Shown here: in pieces, positions 43,967-52,249 of the stretch
Layout of the letters: each line of letters opens with the position of its first letter
How positions within the stretch are numbered: position 1 is the stretch's first letter
Assembly: GCA_963674665.2 (NCBI GenBank)
Contig: CAXXPL010000004.1
Coordinates: 124,001 to 188,000 of the forward strand
Origin: G963674665 sp963674665
GTDB taxonomy: Bacteria; Desulfobacterota; Desulfovibrionia; Desulfovibrionales; Desulfovibrionaceae
Direction: 5' to 3'
Length of the DNA: 64,000 bases
Notes under the pieces: generated by a model
The model's database searches: none
What the model saw: only the letters and a program-made list of their open reading frames with translations
What the model was told of the DNA's origin: nothing
Position numbers and translations under genes: made by a program

Positions 43967-44293
43967 CTATTTAGGTCTTGTAAGTAGCATGAACAGGCCA
44001 AGAATAAAATCACCAACTACCCATATTGTAATGATCATCATCGCACCGATACCAGTACCTATCACAGTGCCTGCCTGCTCGGCAGTAGAGAGTGCTTCAA
44101 CGCCTTTAGTGGCAGAATTTACACCACCAATAAGCCATATGGGCATAAGAATGTTATAAGCAATGAAAGCCCATTTAATTATTTTTCCGAAAAAACTTCG
44201 AGTGGGTTTTCGAAGTTGTAAGCCGCATTTGGGGCATTTAAGTGCGGAGTCACTAACTTCAGAAGAACAATCGGGGCAGTGGATGAGAGGCAT
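43967..44293 (-). CDS. Zinc-ribbon small membrane protein, 108 aa
   Basis: ATG 44293 is preceded by AAAGGAGGAAGA. An N-terminal zinc ribbon (CPDCSSEVSDSALKCPKCG) is followed by two membrane helices (WAFIAYNILMPIWLIGG and a GTGIGAMMIITIWVVGDFI segment). It lies 23 bases after another zinc-ribbon membrane protein gene; both are AT-rich compared with the neighbouring genes. Zinc-ribbon membrane proteins of this kind are common in transferred DNA. The function is unknown. Confidence 0.7.
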   Translation of the reverse strand: MPLIHCPDCSSEVSDSALKCPKCGLQLRKPTRSFFGKIIKWAFIAYNILMPIWLIGGVNSATKGVEALSTAEQAGTVIGTGIGAMMIITIWVVGDFILGLFMLLTRPK

Positions 44294-44316
44294 TCTTCCT
44301 CCTTTCAAGTTGAGGA

Positions 44317-45087
44317 TCAGCTGTTCTTATTGATGGTGTGAAATTTGAAAAGAAACTCAGGTTGCTTCATTGAACCCTGAATGGTTAGGCTTGTTTCATG
44401 AAAATGATCTTGCTTGGAAGGAAAAAAAGATCCCGAAAATTCGATTACATCGCCAACGGACAAGTCAGACAGTGTCAAGTACATATTACTACTTTTATCG
44501 ATTAAAGTGTTGTAGTTGCTGTCAGAGAAAGAATTGTTCATCGTTGCAAGAGATATGTCTTGATTGATTTTAACATAGAGTATTGCCTTGCCTTCCGAAT
44601 TTGTTGATAAACGATCAATTTTTCCAATCCATGACTGAATAGATCGGTTTATGGAAGAGTTTTGCAATGCTACTTTCCTTTTGTCTCTTGCCATAGATTC
44701 CTGTACTTCATTTTTAGCGTTCAAAAAATCTTTCATACTTGTAGTTATAAGCTCAATAAACATATTTTGATCTGCTGGAGTGATGTGTTTGTCTTCAGAT
44801 GTTTCTTTTGCTACCTTTTCACTGCTATTGTTTGTAGAAATGCTAGGTTGCTTACTGTCTGTTAAAAAAACAGTTGTTTTTGAGTCCTTTGTTTGTGTTT
44901 GTGTTTTTTTTGTTTTCTCACTTGGTAATATGGCAGCGGCGATAGATAATACTAAAAAAATGACCGCTATTATGCGGATGACAGGCCTTTTTTTCTGTTT
45001 ACCTCCGCAGTGTGGGCAAGTTTTGGCAGATTTAGCAATATCAGCTCCGCATGTTGAACATTTTACAAACAAGCTTTTACTTCCCAT
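44317..45087 (-). CDS. Zinc-ribbon membrane protein, 256 aa
   Basis: It starts MGSKSLFVKCSTCGADIAKS, forming with CPHCGG a zinc ribbon. One membrane helix follows (VIRIIAVIFLVLSIAAAIL), then a Ser/Thr/Lys-rich linker and a ~150-residue beta-rich domain ending SLTIQGSMKQPEFLFKFHT. The low GC and small neighbours mark it as a probable accessory gene. Its domain plan suggests a membrane-tethered sensor or binding protein, but I cannot name a function. Confidence 0.7.
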   Translation of the reverse strand: MGSKSLFVKCSTCGADIAKSAKTCPHCGGKQKKRPVIRIIAVIFLVLSIAAAILPSEKTKKTQTQTKDSKTTVFLTDSKQPSISTNNSSEKVAKETSEDKHITPADQNMFIELITTSMKDFLNAKNEVQESMARDKRKVALQNSSINRSIQSWIGKIDRLSTNSEGKAILYVKINQDISLATMNNSFSDSNYNTLIDKSSNMYLTLSDLSVGDVIEFSGSFFPSKQDHFHETSLTIQGSMKQPEFLFKFHTINKNS

Positions 45088-45130
45088 TGAGTCCTCCGTG
45101 GTATCTAGCTGATGAATGGGTATTTCGGGA

Positions 45131-45260
45131 TCATTATTACCCGGAACACAAAATAATTTACACCGTGCTCCGGCGGCTTCGCCGCAAGGTCCCGTCTTTG
45201 GCGGGACCGTCCTTATGTCTTCGAGCTACAAAATGAAAAGCATTTTGTGCTCTCAGTAGT
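45131..45260. repeat. Interspersed repeat family R2, copy b
   Basis: It shares TTACCCGGA, ACAAAATAATT, GTGCTCCGGCGGCTTCGCCG, CCGTCCTTATG and GAGCTACAAAA with 22030-22162, and has the same inverted tips. It lies upstream of the zinc-ribbon operon. The following AT-rich 45261-45705 carries no gene that I can support. Confidence 0.8.
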
Positions 45261-45705
45261 ATGTCAAGTTTATAAGAGCAATTAGTTAGACCGATGAGTC
45301 TGCAGTGCTTTAAATGTATGTATGGCTATGCCGACAGATCGATCTAGATAGAGAATTAAAATAACAGTTGTGTGAGTTATTCTCATTTTTCTATCTACTC
45401 GTGACTATGTTATGCTTTGAAGCAACGATTTGTCAAAATTATTTTTGACGATTTTAATATTTCGATGTTATGTTAAAGCAGTAATCGCAATTTATTCATC
45501 GTTTAACTAATAAATTGTAGATGCTGGCGCTTAAGTTGGGAATGTAGCTGGCAACCGGGAAGTCTATTTGAAGAGTCCCTATGTAAAAATTTCTACAGCA
45601 CGTGGTATAGTGTTGTTCGTCTTCTTCAATTACTATAATTATTGATCATATTTTCTTTACAGCTCAATGCAAGTCGATCCACCACACATGCCACAGGAGG
45701 GAGAA

Positions 45706-46086
45706 ATGCGTTCCAGCTTGAGATGTTTGTTGTTCATCCTCGCGGCAATCGTGCTTTATCCGGCTCCGGCAGTGTCCGGGCCCGACTTTCCAGCCGGTTT
45801 CCCATCGGAGTTTCCCTTGTTTCAGGGGTGCGAGGTGATCCAGGTCATGACCATGGAGGGCAACGACCCGGTGTTGCTGGATTGCGGTTCCACGCCCCTG
45901 GAGGATATCTCCGGGTTTTATTCGGCCGCGGCAAAGGACGCGGGCTGGGAGATGCTCATGGAGACGAAAACTCCCGAGGGGGTCTTCTTTCTGGTTGAAA
46001 AGGGCGAGAAGGCCTTTCAGGTCCAACTGGGCACCGAGAGCGGCACCACCCAGGGCGGTTTGACCTATGTGAGCAAACAGCAGTGA
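45706..46086 (+). CDS. Small periplasmic protein, 126 aa
   Basis: AGGAGGGAG precedes ATG 45706. A signal peptide (LRCLLFILAAIVLYPAPAVS) is followed by FPAGFPSEFPLFQGCEVIQV and a GFYSAAAKDAGWEMLMETKT segment. This small alpha/beta pattern is seen in hypothetical exported proteins that bind small ligands or polymers. No family is recognised with confidence. It stands alone. Confidence 0.7.
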   Translation: MRSSLRCLLFILAAIVLYPAPAVSGPDFPAGFPSEFPLFQGCEVIQVMTMEGNDPVLLDCGSTPLEDISGFYSAAAKDAGWEMLMETKTPEGVFFLVEKGEKAFQVQLGTESGTTQGGLTYVSKQQ

Positions 46087-46370
46087 CGACCGCCCTATAA
46101 TATTGAAGAAATTTGCTATCCGCGCATCCGGCGGACACGAGGGAAGGGCATCCGGCATGGGCTGGGTGCCCTTTTCCGTTCCGATTGGAAACGCATCGAA
46201 TGCTGCAGCCAGAAGCTATTCATTTTTTGGGGAGTGTCTTCAACATCTGTTGAAGGCACAGCCCTTGGGATGCTATAATTTTTTCATTCCTGGAATGTCT
46301 CATAAAGATAAGTTGTTACGGTGATATGTGTCGAAAGTGATCAGTTTTTGTTCACTTGATTCAACAATTT

Positions 46371-46386
46371 TTGTTGATCTCAACAA
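46371..46386. promoter_or_regulatory. Palindromic operator candidate upstream of the YheO-like regulator
   Basis: TTGTTGATCTCAACAA is a perfect 16-bp palindrome. A second, overlapping one, CAACAATTTTTGTTG, begins at 46362. Both lie about 60-80 bases before the start codon, in an AT-rich region (46087-46442) that has no gene. Confidence 0.6.
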
Positions 46387-46442
46387 AATTATATGTAAAT
46401 GTCAGCTTAGCAAACTTGTGAAACCCTAGTGTGAGAAATGCC

Positions 46443-47084
46443 ATGAGACATGAGGATATTGCGCTTTTTGAAACAATGAAGCGGGTGGCTGACGGCCTGG
46501 CTTCGGCCCTGGGCAAGAGCTGCGAGGTGGTGCTGCACGATTTTTCCGACCTCAGCAGATCCCTGATCCACGTGGCCGGAAACATCACCGAGAGAAAGAT
46601 CGGCGCCCCCATCACGGACCTCGTGTTCAAGGCATACAAGGATCTGGGCGACGACGTGGATGATCTGGCCGGATACAGGACCATTTTTCAGGGGCGGGTC
46701 ATGAAGTCCTCCACCACCTTCCTGCGCAACAGCGAGAACAAGGTGGTGGGGTGCATGTGCATCAACCTGGATGTCACGGATTTTCTCAATGCCAAGTCCG
46801 CGCTGGAGGAGTTCACACTGTTTGCGGAGAACACCCCCCATGGCCTGGAGCGCTTCGCCTCCTCCTTTCAGGAAACCCTGGAGTCCATACTGGACGAGGT
46901 GGTGCGGGAGATGGGCAAGCAGCCCGCCACCATGGACAAGGACGAGCGTCAGGAGTTCATCCGGAGGTTGAACGCTCGCGAAGTCTTCGTGTTCAAGGGG
47001 GCGGTGAACCAGGTGTCGCGATTGTTCGGCGTTACACGATATACTGTTTATAACGATCTAAAAGAGATCCGCGAGGCCGAGTGA
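46443..47084 (+). CDS. YheO/DauR-type PAS-HTH transcriptional regulator
   Basis: 213 residues from ATG 46443 (GTG 46431 possible). The YheO-like PAS domain reads LGKSCEVVLHDFSDLSRSLI and GRTIFQGRV-type text (GYRTIFQGRVMKSSTTFLR, GCMCINLDVTDF). The C-terminal HTH_22 domain ends QVSRLFGVTRYTVYNDLKEI. DauR and relatives control amino-acid catabolism, for example D-arginine with a RidA partner. Here ridA follows 28 bases downstream, so the gene probably controls the ridA-tct-lyase operon. Confidence 0.9.
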   Translation: MRHEDIALFETMKRVADGLASALGKSCEVVLHDFSDLSRSLIHVAGNITERKIGAPITDLVFKAYKDLGDDVDDLAGYRTIFQGRVMKSSTTFLRNSENKVVGCMCINLDVTDFLNAKSALEEFTLFAENTPHGLERFASSFQETLESILDEVVREMGKQPATMDKDERQEFIRRLNAREVFVFKGAVNQVSRLFGVTRYTVYNDLKEIREAE

Positions 47085-47112
47085 TCGGTCAGGAGCGGAG
47101 GAGGTGAGTCGC

Positions 47113-47493
47113 ATGTCCATGAAGGCTATCGCCACGGAGCAAGCTCCGCAAGCTGTTGGTCCCTATTCCCAGGCTGTTTTGTCCGGCGGTTTTCTGTTCG
47201 CGTCCGGCCAACTGCCCATCGATCCGGCCACCGGCAAGATGGTGGAGGGCTCCATTCAGGACAAGACCAGGCAGTGTCTCAAGAACCTGACCGCTGTGGC
47301 CCAGGCCGGGGAGACCTCTCTGGCAAACGCGGTGAAGCTGACCGTTTTCCTCACCGACATGGGGAATTTCGCCGCGGCCAATGAAGCCTACAAGGAGTTT
47401 TTCAACGCTCCCTTTCCAGCGCGCAGCGCCATTCAGGTGGCCGCGCTTCCCTTGGGCGGGGAGATCGAGATCGAGGCCATTTTTTCCGTCTGA
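47113..47493 (+). CDS. ridA: RidA-family enamine/imine deaminase
   Basis: 126 residues from ATG 47113, after GGAGGAGG. RidA hydrolyses reactive 2-aminoacrylate and related imines to keto acids and ammonia. AIATEQAPQAVGPYSQAVL, FASGQLPIDPATGKMVEG and the active-site Arg in FPARSAIQVAALPLGGEIE are all conserved. In this operon it could clear 2-aminoacrylate made by the cysteine-desulfidase-family enzyme encoded at 52250. Confidence 0.93.
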   Translation: MSMKAIATEQAPQAVGPYSQAVLSGGFLFASGQLPIDPATGKMVEGSIQDKTRQCLKNLTAVAQAGETSLANAVKLTVFLTDMGNFAAANEAYKEFFNAPFPARSAIQVAALPLGGEIEIEAIFSV

Positions 47494-47521
47494 CAATAAT
47501 AACTTGTTTTAGGAGGAATTG

Positions 47522-48472
47522 ATGAAACGCTTGATGACATCTTTGGTTCTCGCTGTGGCTTTTGTCGTGGTGGCCGCGGGCATGTCCTTTGCCGGTGACT
47601 ATCCCAAACGCAACCCCAAGATCATTGTCCCCTTCGCCCCGGGCGGCGCTGTGGACTTCACCTGCCGCCTCATCGCCGAGGTGGGGCAGCAGTTCTTCGA
47701 CGGCAAGAAGCTGGTGGTGGAGAACATGCCTGGCGGCGGCGCTGTCATCGGACAGACCTACGTGTCCAAGGCCAAGCCCGACGGCTACACCATCCTGGCC
47801 TACACCTCCTCCGTTGTGAACAACCCTATCACCAAGAAGACCACCTACACCCACAAGTCCTTCCAGCCCGTGGTCATGTACTGCTTTGACCCCGAGGTCC
47901 TGGTCGTTTCCAAGGACTCCCCCTACAAGACCCTGAAGGAATTCATCGATGCCGCCAAGGCCAAGGAGCTTTCCGTGGCCACCCCCGGATTCTCCACCTC
48001 CCACCACGTCGCGGCCCTGGTGCTGGAGAAGAAGGCCGGCGTGAAGTTCAGCTACATCCACAACGAAAGCGCGGCCATGCAGCTGCAGCAGCTCATGGGC
48101 GGACACGTTGACGCGGGCTTCATGTCCTCGGGCGAGGCCAGTGGCTACATGAAGGACGGCACCATCCGCGTGCTGGGCATCATGCAGGAGGAGCGTCACC
48201 CCGAGTTCGAGGGCGTGCCCACCTTCCGTGAGACCAATGTCGACATGCTGTGGGGCACCTTCCGCGGCCTGGCCGTGCCCAAGGACACCCCCAAGGACGT
48301 TGTCGCGTATCAGGCCGAGGCCTTCAAGAAGGTCATCGAGGACGCCAAATTCAAGGCCGACATGAAGAAGGCCGGCTACCCCGTGGTCTACCGTGGCCCC
48401 GAGGCCTTCGAGAGCTACGTGGAAAGCGTGGCCGAAGTGATGCAGGAAATCCTGCCCACGCTGAAGAAATAG
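47522..48472 (+). CDS. Tripartite tricarboxylate transporter substrate-binding protein (TctC/BUG family)
   Basis: 316 residues with a signal peptide (TSLVLAVAFVVVAAGMSFA). The TctC fold is visible in NPKIIVPFAPGGAVDFTCRL, VVENMPGGGAVIGQTYVSKA, HAAMQL-type and FRGLAVPKDTPKDVV segments. It captures a carboxylate in the periplasm and hands it to the TctAB pair encoded downstream. AGGAGG precedes the ATG. The natural substrate is unknown; the operon suggests an amino-acid-derived dicarboxylate. Confidence 0.93.
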   Translation: MKRLMTSLVLAVAFVVVAAGMSFAGDYPKRNPKIIVPFAPGGAVDFTCRLIAEVGQQFFDGKKLVVENMPGGGAVIGQTYVSKAKPDGYTILAYTSSVVNNPITKKTTYTHKSFQPVVMYCFDPEVLVVSKDSPYKTLKEFIDAAKAKELSVATPGFSTSHHVAALVLEKKAGVKFSYIHNESAAMQLQQLMGGHVDAGFMSSGEASGYMKDGTIRVLGIMQEERHPEFEGVPTFRETNVDMLWGTFRGLAVPKDTPKDVVAYQAEAFKKVIEDAKFKADMKKAGYPVVYRGPEAFESYVESVAEVMQEILPTLKK

Positions 48473-48540
48473 TGTTGTCGCGCGCCCCCTTTCATTATGA
48501 AGGGGGGCGCCTCCAGCCATAGGTATCCGGAGGAGCCTCC

Positions 48541-48987
48541 ATGTTGCTTAGATCTATCGATGCATGGCTTTCCCTGGTCTTTTTCGCCCTGGGCATCGTC
48601 ATCTACGTCACCGCCTCGGGGTATGACGACATCCCCTCGCGGTTCCCCATTCTGCTGGCATTTTCCTTCATGGCGCTATCAGCCCTGCTGTTCGTGAACA
48701 CCCTTTTCAAGCTGCGGAAAATGGACACGTCCAAGGCCGGTTTCGGAGGCGCGCGTTACGTCATGCCCGGCATGGTCACAGCGGGTATGTGCGCCTATGC
48801 CGCAGCCCTGGATTTCGCGGGCTTCATCGTCCCCTCGGTGCTGCTGATGCTTTTTGTTGCCTGGGTGCTTGGGTACAGGCGCGCGGGCCTTCTGCTGCTC
48901 GTCTCCCTGCTCTTCGTGCTGGCCGTGTATGGCGTCTTCGGCCTGCTGCTGGGAGTACCGCTGCCGCATCCGCCGTTCATGGAATAA
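48541..48987 (+). CDS. Tripartite tricarboxylate transporter small subunit TctB
   Basis: 148 residues with four membrane helices (WLSLVFFALGIVIYVTASGY, FMALSALLFVNTLF, a central pair, and LLLLVSLLFVLAVYGVFGLL). GYDDIPSRFPILLAFSF is the conserved TctB start. It lies between TctC and TctA, the typical order, and is preceded by CCGGAGGAG. Confidence 0.9.
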   Translation: MLLRSIDAWLSLVFFALGIVIYVTASGYDDIPSRFPILLAFSFMALSALLFVNTLFKLRKMDTSKAGFGGARYVMPGMVTAGMCAYAAALDFAGFIVPSVLLMLFVAWVLGYRRAGLLLLVSLLFVLAVYGVFGLLLGVPLPHPPFME

Positions 48988-49021
48988 CCAACAGAATACA
49001 TTTTTCCTCGCAGAGAGAGTC

Positions 49022-50548
49022 ATGGAACATATCATAGCATCACTACTCCATTTGGCCGATCCCACGGTATTCCTCTTCCTGCTGGGCGGCGTGGCCGTAG
49101 GCCTTGTTGTCGGCTCCATACCCGGGCTCAACGACAGCATCACCCTGGCCGTGCTCATTCCGGTAACCTTTTCCATGGACCCGGACTACGCCTTCCCCCT
49201 GCTCGTGGGGATCTATTGCGCGGCCTGCTACGGCGGGTCCATTCCGGCGATTCTCCTGCGGATCCCGGGCACGGCGTCGTCCGTGGTCACAGCCCTGGAC
49301 GGCTACGCCATGGCGCAGAAAGGCCGTGCGGGCGAAGCTCTGGGTATTTCCACCACCAGCTCGGTGTTCGGTGGCATCACCAGCTCCATCATTCTGCTCT
49401 TTTTCGCCCCCATCCTGGCGAGCTACGCCCTGAAGTTCGGACCCCCGGAATATTTCGCCCTGGCCCTGCTGGGCCTCTCCACCGTGGCGGGCATGTCCGG
49501 CGGCAACATGGTCAAGAGCCTGATCGTGTGCGTCATCGGCCTGGTCATCTCCACAGTGGGGATCAGTCCCCTGACTGGATACCCCCGATTCACCCTGGAC
49601 AATCCCAACCTGTATGACGGCATCCCCTTCATCCCCATGCTCATCGGGCTGTTCGGCGTCACCAGCGTGCTGGAGCTGGCCGAGACCATCTGCGAATCCA
49701 GGCTGCGCAGCAAGGCGGGCGAGAAGGTGGAGGTGAACATCCCCACCATCGGCCGCGTGCTGCCCAAGTGGCCCATGGTCAAGCGGCTGCTGCCCACCTG
49801 GGTGGTTAGCTCGGGCATCGGCAATATCATCGGCATCATCCCGGGCGCGGGCATGCTCATGGCCATCTACATGGCCTATGACCAGGCCGTGCGCAGCAAC
49901 AAGGACAAGGAATTCGGCACGGGAGTTCCAGAGGGCGTGGCCGCGCCCGAGGCAGCCAACAACGCGGTTGTGGCCAGCTCCATGGTGCCTCTGCTGTCCC
50001 TGGGCGTTCCCGGCAACTCGACCTCGGCCCTGTTTCTCGGGGCGTTGCTCATCCAGGGACTGCGCCCCGGCCCGTCCCTGTTCCGCGACACCCCGGACAT
50101 CGCCTACCTCATCGTGGTCTGCTTCCTGGTGGCCAACATTCTCATGGCACCCATGGGCATCTTTCTGGGGCGCACGCTTTCCAAGCTGATCTTCAAGCTC
50201 CCCCGCGAGGTGCTGGGAGCCTGCATCTCCATTCTCTGCCTCACCGGCGCCTTCGCTGTGGGCAACAACGTGTTCAACGTCTGGGTGGCCATCGGCTTCG
50301 GCGTTCTGGGCTACGTGTTCAACAAGTGCGATCTGCCGCACTCCCCCCTGATCCTGGCCGTGGTGCTCGGCGCCATGATGGAGCGGGGCCTGTTCCAGAG
50401 CCTGACACTGTCCCATGGTTCGCTGACGATCTTTGTCACGCGCCCCATCAGCTTGGTGCTGCTCATCGGCGCGCTGTTCTTCGTGGCAACGCCCCTGGTC
50501 AAGGCGCTGTACCGCCGCCACAAGGCATCCAGGGCGGCCGGAGCTTAA
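49022..50548 (+). CDS. Tripartite tricarboxylate transporter large subunit TctA
   Basis: 508 residues with about twelve helices. The TctA signature segments VVGSIPGLNDSITLAVLIPV, ALLGLSTVAGMSGGNMVKSL and EAANNAVVASSMVPLLSLGVPG are present. It forms the sodium- or proton-driven channel with TctB. The normal PGLG of family motifs is here PGLND. The GAGAG site before ATG 49022 is moderate. Confidence 0.93.
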   Translation: MEHIIASLLHLADPTVFLFLLGGVAVGLVVGSIPGLNDSITLAVLIPVTFSMDPDYAFPLLVGIYCAACYGGSIPAILLRIPGTASSVVTALDGYAMAQKGRAGEALGISTTSSVFGGITSSIILLFFAPILASYALKFGPPEYFALALLGLSTVAGMSGGNMVKSLIVCVIGLVISTVGISPLTGYPRFTLDNPNLYDGIPFIPMLIGLFGVTSVLELAETICESRLRSKAGEKVEVNIPTIGRVLPKWPMVKRLLPTWVVSSGIGNIIGIIPGAGMLMAIYMAYDQAVRSNKDKEFGTGVPEGVAAPEAANNAVVASSMVPLLSLGVPGNSTSALFLGALLIQGLRPGPSLFRDTPDIAYLIVVCFLVANILMAPMGIFLGRTLSKLIFKLPREVLGACISILCLTGAFAVGNNVFNVWVAIGFGVLGYVFNKCDLPHSPLILAVVLGAMMERGLFQSLTLSHGSLTIFVTRPISLVLLIGALFFVATPLVKALYRRHKASRAAGA

Positions 50549-50735
50549 AAGTATTCAGGGAAAATGCCGGGGGGGAAAGGTTCTCCCTCCGGCCTTCCTT
50601 CCAAAGAGTAATAATTATAAGCCGGTAGAATTTAGAAAGTTCAGGAAAAGGGAGCCCGAGGCAAGGCCATTCTCGAAAAGGTTCCTCGGCAACTCCTCAA
50701 ACAAGAATCATTTCATTCAACAATAGAGGAAACAC

Positions 50736-52118
50736 ATGGCGCATATCATTGATTCGGAATTCTACGGGGCCAGCTGGTGCACGCCTGAGATGCGTGAGGT
50801 TTTCGACGACCGCAAGCGCTATCAGCGCTGGCTGGATATTGAGGTGGTGCTCGCCGAGGTGCAGGCCGGGCTGGGCGTTATTCCGGCCGAGGCCGCCGCC
50901 GAGATCAAGGCCAAGGCCGTGATGGCGGAGCTGGACACCGATTTCATCAAGGAGGAGCTGGCCAAGACCGGGCACTCCCTCGTGCCCCTGCTCAAGGCGG
51001 TGCAGAAGCGCTGCGCAGGCAATCTGGGCGAGTACATCCACTACGGGCCCACCACTCAGGACATCGAGGACACCGGCGGCGTCCTGGAGATGAAGGAGGC
51101 CTCCAAGCTGATCTTCAGGGACCTGGCGCGGCTGGAAAAGACGCTGCTGGCGCTCTCCGAAAAGTACGCCGGATTTCCCATGGCCGGCCGTACCCACAAC
51201 CAGCAGGGCCTGCCCATCACCCTGGGCCTGAAGTTCGCCAACTGGGCGGCAGAGCTGCGCAGGGGCATGGAGCGCGTCAAGGACATGCGCAAGCGCGTGT
51301 TCGTGGGCATGCTGCACGGCGGCACCGGCACCATGGCCGGGCTGGGCGAGCAGGCTTATCCCACGGCCAGGGGCGTCATGAAGGCCCTGGGGCTCGAACT
51401 TCCTCCCACGGGCTGGGGCAGCGCACGCGACATCGTGGCCGAGTACCAGACCGTGCTGGGCCTGCTGGCCGGAACCGTGGGCCGCATCGCCAACGAGATC
51501 TTCCAGCTCGCCCGCACCGAGATCAACGAGTTTCAGGAACCCCTCGGGGAGCATTACGTGGGCAGCAGCACCATGCCCCACAAGCGCAACCCCGAGGTCA
51601 CGGAGTTCATCGTGGCCATGACCCGCGTGGTCATGAGCAACGTGCAGCTGGCCCTGCAGTCCATGCTCTCGGAGCACGAGCGCGACACGCGCTGTTGGCG
51701 CCTGGACTGGCACTCCATCCCCGAGAGCAGCATGATGCTGCACAAGGGGCTGTCCGCCCTGGTGTTCGTGGTGGAGGGGCTGTGCATCAACGAGGAGCGC
51801 ATCACAGAGAACCTGGACATGCTCCACGGCATGCTCTTTTCCGAGGCCCTGATGTTCAAGCTCGGGGAAAAGGTGGGCAAGCAGACCGCGCACCATCTGA
51901 TCCGGGACACCATCCTGGCCGCCACCGCGCCCAAGGGCAAGACCTTCCGCGAGCTGCTGTTCGAGACCCCGGAGATCGCCGCCAACCTCTCCCAGGAGGA
52001 ACTCGGCGAGCTCATGGACTACTCCAAGCACATCGGACAGTCCGAGGGGCAGGTCAAGGATGTCATCGCCGCTGCCAAAGAGTTGGGCGCCACGGATAAG
52101 GACTTCATGGATTGTTGA
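50736..52118 (+). CDS. Fumarase/PurB-superfamily lyase
   Basis: 460 residues. The superfamily signature GSSTMPHKRNP is intact. YIHYGPTTQDIEDTGG and AGRTHNQQGLPITLGLKFA give the other active-site regions seen in PurB-like members. Enzymes of this superfamily break a C-N or C-S bond beta to a carboxylate and release fumarate. It resembles an adenylosuccinate lyase but lies in a catabolic operon with a transporter, so a substrate such as a succinyl-amino-acid adduct is likely. The purine role is less likely because no other pur gene is near. AGGAAACAC precedes the ATG. Confidence 0.88.
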   Translation: MAHIIDSEFYGASWCTPEMREVFDDRKRYQRWLDIEVVLAEVQAGLGVIPAEAAAEIKAKAVMAELDTDFIKEELAKTGHSLVPLLKAVQKRCAGNLGEYIHYGPTTQDIEDTGGVLEMKEASKLIFRDLARLEKTLLALSEKYAGFPMAGRTHNQQGLPITLGLKFANWAAELRRGMERVKDMRKRVFVGMLHGGTGTMAGLGEQAYPTARGVMKALGLELPPTGWGSARDIVAEYQTVLGLLAGTVGRIANEIFQLARTEINEFQEPLGEHYVGSSTMPHKRNPEVTEFIVAMTRVVMSNVQLALQSMLSEHERDTRCWRLDWHSIPESSMMLHKGLSALVFVVEGLCINEERITENLDMLHGMLFSEALMFKLGEKVGKQTAHHLIRDTILAATAPKGKTFRELLFETPEIAANLSQEELGELMDYSKHIGQSEGQVKDVIAAAKELGATDKDFMDC

Positions 52119-52140
52119 TGGACGTCGCGAGGCACCTGCT

Positions 52141-52237
52141 GAAGGCGCTGACTAATCACGTTTTTCGGAAGTGCTGTGGAATTGTTCGCCGGCAAGGCGC
52201 TGTAACAGGGCCGACGGGCAATTCTGCAGTGTTCCCC
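52141..52237. repeat. Interspersed repeat family R3, copy c (partial, inverted)
   Basis: GAAGGCGCTGACTAATCACG and CGGAAGTGCTGTGGAATTGT match the reverse complement of copy a and copy b ends. It lies between the lyase and UPF0597 genes; together with 53531-53687 it flanks the UPF0597 gene in inverted orientation. Confidence 0.6.
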
Positions 52238-52249
52238 TAGGAGTATCAG

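Noticed and set aside
49043..50521. 492-codon minus-strand open frame
   Set aside because: It is antisense to tctA and has the composition of a GC-rich shadow frame.
50736..52118. Housekeeping purB (adenylosuccinate lyase)
   Set aside because: The fold fits, but the gene sits in a transporter/desulfidase/RidA operon with no purine genes nearby, so a catabolic lyase is favoured. Not excluded.
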